In this document: positions 59,336 to 64,000 of the stretch, in pieces
Layout: each line of letters begins with the position of its first letter
Numbering within the stretch: the stretch's first letter is position 1
Source of the DNA: Siphlonurus alternatus
Lineage: Eukaryota > Arthropoda > Insecta > Ephemeroptera > Siphlonuridae
Length of the DNA stretch: 64,000 bases
Reading direction: 5' to 3'
Assembly: GCA_949825025.1 (NCBI GenBank)
Contig: OX463778.1
Location: forward strand, 52,454,364 to 52,518,363
Program-made: the position numbers and the translations under genes
The notes under the pieces: generated by a model
Databases searched by the model: none
Seen by the model: the letters and a program-made list of their open reading frames with translations, nothing else
What the model was told of the DNA's origin: nothing

Positions 59336-60555
59336 TTTAAGGAAAAATTGACAGTACATAATTCGAGGTTCTCCATCGAAATATTGCATGAAAGTTATAA
59401 TCCATTATTTAGAATTTAACATTTTTTTTAATGGTAAGTATCCATCAGAAAAATTATATAGTCGCCATGTTCGTTTGCTAATTTTGACTCCTGCTACAAC
59501 CACCGCGCATCGGCGCGCAACCCTTCTGCGCACGTTTTTTCGGCTCGAAGTCAAAACACAACGCGAAATTCTTTAGATGCTCTTTAATTAAACTGACCCA
59601 AGGCAAATAATAAAATTTTTATAGCAGCAATCGTAAAAGGTTAGTGCCAGTATGTATTTTTAAATTTGCAAACATAACTTATTTAGAGGGTTAAAAATAA
59701 GCGATCGAAAAATTGCTCCGTATAGGATCTTACGTGCGCCCAATCTTTTTTTTGTAAGTAAATGGGAGGACAAAGGATTGGTGATGTCATCATGGATGCT
59801 GACCATTGTTCGATGCCAAATATTTTAAAATATTATTGTGGAATGTTATTTAATATATAATATCTAAAAAAAAAAATGTAATTTTTGATAAGAAAATGTC
59901 ACTTAACATTAGAAAACTCAATTCAACATTCTTATACTTTCCCAGAGACAAGAATTAGTTTATACTTTAAAGTTAAAAGTTTTGGCACGAACCGAGCTTG
60001 CAAATTCTTGCGTCAAGCTGGAAAAGGAATGTCTCCTCTAGCTAAGCAAACAAGGTAGATGTAAAGTAAAATTCACCATTCCAGGAGACGACATCACTAA
60101 ATATACATCAAATATTGTCTCTTCTAGTCAACATTATAACGCAATAACCAGCCTACTTATCTAACATTTCAAGGTGGAACTCAATAGAAAATATTTCAAA
60201 CTTCTCGTTCGTTACTTAAAGGTTTTAATTAACAATGACGTCACAGGCGGTTTCGGTGAGCCCAAGTTTTCGCTCCACAAGCAATTTTGCGGTAGAACAC
60301 ACGACCGTTCGTCACTGCCATTTTGTACACTGTTGGTTACGAGTTGTTTCAAATATCTACAACAAAACTAATAAGGTGGAGCTCTTTGAAAAGTTTTAAA
60401 CTTTTGTTTAAAGATCGAAACTTTGTACACATACCTTCTTCCGAATGATGAACTTAAAATATTGAACTAATAATTGTTTAGCGAGCATTAAGGAGCCATT
60501 TATAAGAAGCGTTTTTCTTGCCTGTTACCTCTTATAAAAAAACTCTTATTCTTAA

Positions 60556-60857
60556 TAATAAAATAAAATAAAATAAAATAAAATAAAATAAAATAAAATA
60601 AAATAAAATAAAATAAAATAAAATAAAATAAAATAAATTAAAATAAAATAAAATAAAATAAAATAAAATAAAATAAAATAAAATAAAATAAAATAAAATA
60701 AAATAAAATAAAATAAAATAAAATAAAATAAAATAAAATAAAATAAAATAAAATAAAATAAAATAAAATAAAATAAATTAAAATAAAATAAAATAAAATA
60801 AAATAAAATAAAATAAAATAAAATAAAATAAAATAAAATAAAATAAAAATAATAAAA
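60556..60857. repeat. (AAAAT)n pentanucleotide array
   Basis: About 300 bp of AAAAT units with identical variant blocks AAATAAATTA at 60631-60640 and 60771-60780, exactly 140 bp (28 units) apart. Confidence 0.97.
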
Positions 60858-61814
60858 TGCTTCTTAAATCGCTCTTTAATGTTTACTGAATCAAATTGCG
60901 TATAATATTCCCTCAGGATGAGGAAAAGAGCGCTGTTTTACAAATACTGCTGCAGGAATTCAAGTTTATGATTTTTACCTGCCCGAGTTGAAATAAATTT
61001 AATCTTTTACTTGCTATTAAGCTCTCTCTTCGTCAAATTCTCTCTTATTTTGCACCATTTTAGAGGTAAAAAGAGGAAAATAGACGAGATTAAGCATAAA
61101 ATGTTAGAAATATTGTCTCCATTTCATCCTCACTTTGAGCAAGGAGAAAATAAGATTTGTTTTTGAGGTGAAAAGACGTTGTAAGATTAAGTTTAGACGT
61201 GTAAAGGATGAGTTGAAGATGTAATTTTTCAATTATTTTTCTCGTATGTTTTCATGCCTCTTTCAAACTTAAAATTTTCTGTGACGTCAGACGTCAGAGT
61301 CACTTTTTTTTTGTATCTAAGGGGTGTGCAGATATCACGTACATCGGGTACTTATCGACCAAAGAGTACTTTTAAAATATTTAGTTGGAGTGAAAATGGT
61401 GCATGGTTGCATGTGCTTCATATATAATCATAACGTATTAATATTGTACAGCAACCAGACTAGCTGTATTAGAATAAATGTGCACTTATTTATTATTAAA
61501 TTTTTAGCCTAATTCTTTTTTGTATATTAAAATTGATGTAGCTAAATTGTTATATAGCCTTTTTTATTAGTCATATTCACTCTTTATTTTAATACGCAAA
61601 GCTGAAACGAATTTATTAATATTAGCATAATAATTAAAAAGAAAATCTAATATGCAATTATGCATTGAATTATAAAATATATTTTTATAAATTAATTAAT
61701 ACTAATTAAGAAAAATCATTTCGCCTTGAGGTTAGGCAATTTGTTCAGTACAAAAAGAACAAAAAATATATAATTTTTCTTATCAAGGCAACAAGGCGTT
61801 GTCAAATATCTTTC

Positions 61815-62215
61815 GACCAACCACTTGACGCAGTGGTATGAGCATCTGAATCATTATCTGATGGTCGTGAGTTCGATCCCAGGCACCGCCAAACTTTTTG
61901 CAAGTGGCGGTTGCTAAAGAATACGCACTCGTACATCCGGGTGGTGATTGATGGCATCCTCCATCAATTGTTGACCATATTGACTGAGGTTTCCATGGTT
62001 TTCTCAGTGACAACTAGGCAAATGCTTGGATGGATTGCTATAATTATATACCATATAGGCCTCGGTTTGAAAGGGACCCACTCAACTCACAAGCATTCTT
62101 GTGATGGTGAAAGAGCCGGGAAGTTAAATTTAACCACGTGTGACAAGTACCCTCCAACAGAGCTAAAAGGAAATATAATATAAGATACTTGACACTTAAA
62201 ATTACAAAAAATCAA
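61815..62215 (+). mobile_element. tRNA-derived SINE
   Basis: The head has a degenerate A box in GACGCAGTGGTATGAGC and a B box GAGTTCGATCC at about 61869-61880, followed by a CCAGGCACCGCC arm. The body contains GGTTTCCATGGTTTTCTC and TAGGCAAATGCTTGGATGG, a central segment like those shared among invertebrate SINEs. The tail ends AAAAAATCAAATCC. Confidence 0.7.
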
Positions 62216-64000
62216 ATCCAATTAAAATGATCAATTTTTCACCTATTAGTAAATGTACAGAGCACATATAAAATTACAACAGACAAATGAGGTACATGTC
62301 AGCACCAGACTAATTATGAGATTAGGACTAATTAACATGGATCACGTGGTTTCCTGACAGTTAGCGACAACAACTGTCTCCAAACTTGAAGTTTAAACAA
62401 TTAGCACGACCTGCCAGACACACCTGTCACTTGTCTAACGTTCGTGAGCCTCCCATTTAAAGTCAACTTGTTTTAAAGTCGGAACACGAATTGAAATTTT
62501 ACACAGTTGAAGAGGAGTGGGTGGGAAAACTCACAGCCCATGTACTTTATCTGCGACCGTGAAGGGACAATAAAATTGAAACTCACCTGTACTTTTTTTT
62601 TTTATAGTGCATAGAGAATATTTCTACACGATACGGGGAAGTGTGTTATTTACCAATATTTTCTGTCAATATAGTCGCTCAAAGAGGAGCAATATATAAT
62701 AGTAAACAGATTGTCCACACCCTGAGGTATAATTAATATATATTTCCAGGTATTATCAATATATTTTCCTATGTTGTATTTTTTTATAATGCACGAGTGT
62801 TTCAGAGAAAAGATAAATTTTAACCCTTAGCAAAAACGATAAGCAAAATCGCAATTTTTTGTTATCTGTATTTGTTTTATGTTTTGTGTTAATTATCTAT
62901 GCCTATGTCTAATTTTTTCTGTACACTATTCTTGTTTAATAAAACTCTTATAAAATTACAATAATTATTTAATACACAATATTGCATTCTACGTCAGTTT
63001 CTTGTCTCACTTTTTTTAATACAATATTAAATGATACTTTATAGATATTAAAGGGCTACCGTTCAATCAGTCAATGTAAAATGCACAAGAGAAGTGACGC
63101 CAGTGACATAAAACAGGAAGATAATGATGACGATGAAACGTTGCTTATAAAGAAGAATCACATTTATAATAATAAATTTAATAAATTATAATTCTCTTCT
63201 TCATAATTCATTTATTTAAAATTATTGTAAACTTGATTGAATTGAATTGCTGGAAATCTTCATTTTGCTGCTATGGATCATTATCTTACTTGTTTACGAG
63301 GAAAGTAATTCTTACCGCAAATTTGAAATTATATGACTAAATTTATGACAATTGTATCAAAATCAAATTTTAATTAAATTTTATTAAAAAATGATTTTAA
63401 AAATTGTTGTTATAAGCTCCATTGTAGAAACTCTAGGATATTCTATGAACTGTACATAGTGTATATTTACTCGTTTATGTACTGTATATCGGTATCTGCA
63501 GCTTGAGGTTAGCACTTGACATAATGGCCTAGACGCAGAAATTGTCACATTGATAAATTTAGCTCCATTACAAAGACCAAAATTTAAAGCTTAAACACCC
63601 ACAAGTAAAAAAATAATATTTCCTTTTCTGTAACGTGTTTTTTTATCGAGAAAATTTTAATTCAATAATAAAAGTTATTATTGAAAGGAAATTAACTCTC
63701 AATATATTTAAATATATAAGGAAAAAGCTTTGAAACTTCTCATATTAAATTAAAAAGAAGCAATGCTCAATAATATAATGTACCATAGTGAATATCAATG
63801 TTCTTGAACGTTACAGGATTAAATTTGATAAAAAAAATAATTTCACGTGATTTGAAGGAAAATGTATCATATTAATTTCAACTATAATAATTTTATTCAC
63901 CAATTCTTACCATAATATTCTCAATATTTTCCAGAATATCTGACCTTAAACTTAGGTAAGCAACATCAAAATGGAAGTAGTTCTATAATAGACAACATGC

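Larger units (their letters stand above)
53660..64000. other. Globin intron 1 or downstream region
   Basis: I looked for a second globin exon (LFE..HPE and a distal-His helix) on the plus strand and found none. Contents are a foldback at 56744-56982 (CCAGGGCTAATCCTCTATTG mirrored), a GC-richer open segment at 57490-57809 followed by a LINE-like tail, a GC-richer patch at 55130-55250, the palindrome at 59260, the AAAAT array and a tRNA-type SINE. Confidence 0.5.

Noticed and set aside
60556..60857. Regular array considered as CRISPR or satellite
   Set aside because: The unit is 5 bp with no spacers; it is a microsatellite.
61820..61895. Possible functional tRNA gene
   Set aside because: The B box is good, but the A box region and acceptor stem do not form a cloverleaf and the sequence continues into a SINE body.

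Overview
The window is animal nuclear DNA: AT-rich (clearly above 65% by eye), with GC-richer coding exons split by GT-AG introns and a very heavy load of short palindromic (foldback or MITE-like) repeats. The genes are bilaterian. No sequence here fixes the phylum; a marine invertebrate is plausible but that is inference.

Three genes are supported. (1) A CCDC170 orthologue lies on the minus strand (3581-33162, possibly reaching 42072). I reconstructed 13 coding exons with matching intron phases, giving 732 aa against about 715 aa for the human protein, plus one optional in-frame 72-nt exon and two candidate 5' exons. (2) A COX7A2L/SCAFI-type cytochrome c oxidase 7A-family protein lies on the plus strand (42369-44603, three exons, 129 aa). 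It starts about 300 bp from, and divergent to, a minus-strand start exon at 42072, so the gap is a likely bidirectional promoter. (3) Exon 1 of a globin X-like gene lies on the plus strand (53454-53659). It has an N-myristoylation-type start and ends at the classical B12.2 phase-2 globin intron. I could not find its later exons in the remaining 10 kb.

Layout: 1-3580 is repeat-rich flank. 3581-36600 is CCDC170 with repeats in its introns. 36600-41985 is intergenic or first-intron sequence and holds a complete ORF1-only LINE derivative with a 14-bp target-site duplication. 42073-42368 is the shared promoter. 42369-44603 is COX7A2L. 44604-53327 is intergenic and includes a 2.1-kb TTAA-flanked foldback element. 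53328-53659 holds the globin leader and exon 1. 53660-64000 is intron or intergenic sequence with a tRNA-type SINE and a 300-bp pentanucleotide array.

The repeats are the most unusual part. One set of long terminal inverted repeats recurs with at least three different cores, one of which carries a tRNA B-box-like sequence. All three copies of that core type end within about 50 bp of CCDC170 splice donors. There is a near-perfect palindrome of about 940 bp, a 5S-rRNA-derived SINE inside another foldback element, and a recurrent ACCTTATGT hairpin. No prokaryotic-type system, CRISPR array or operon is present.
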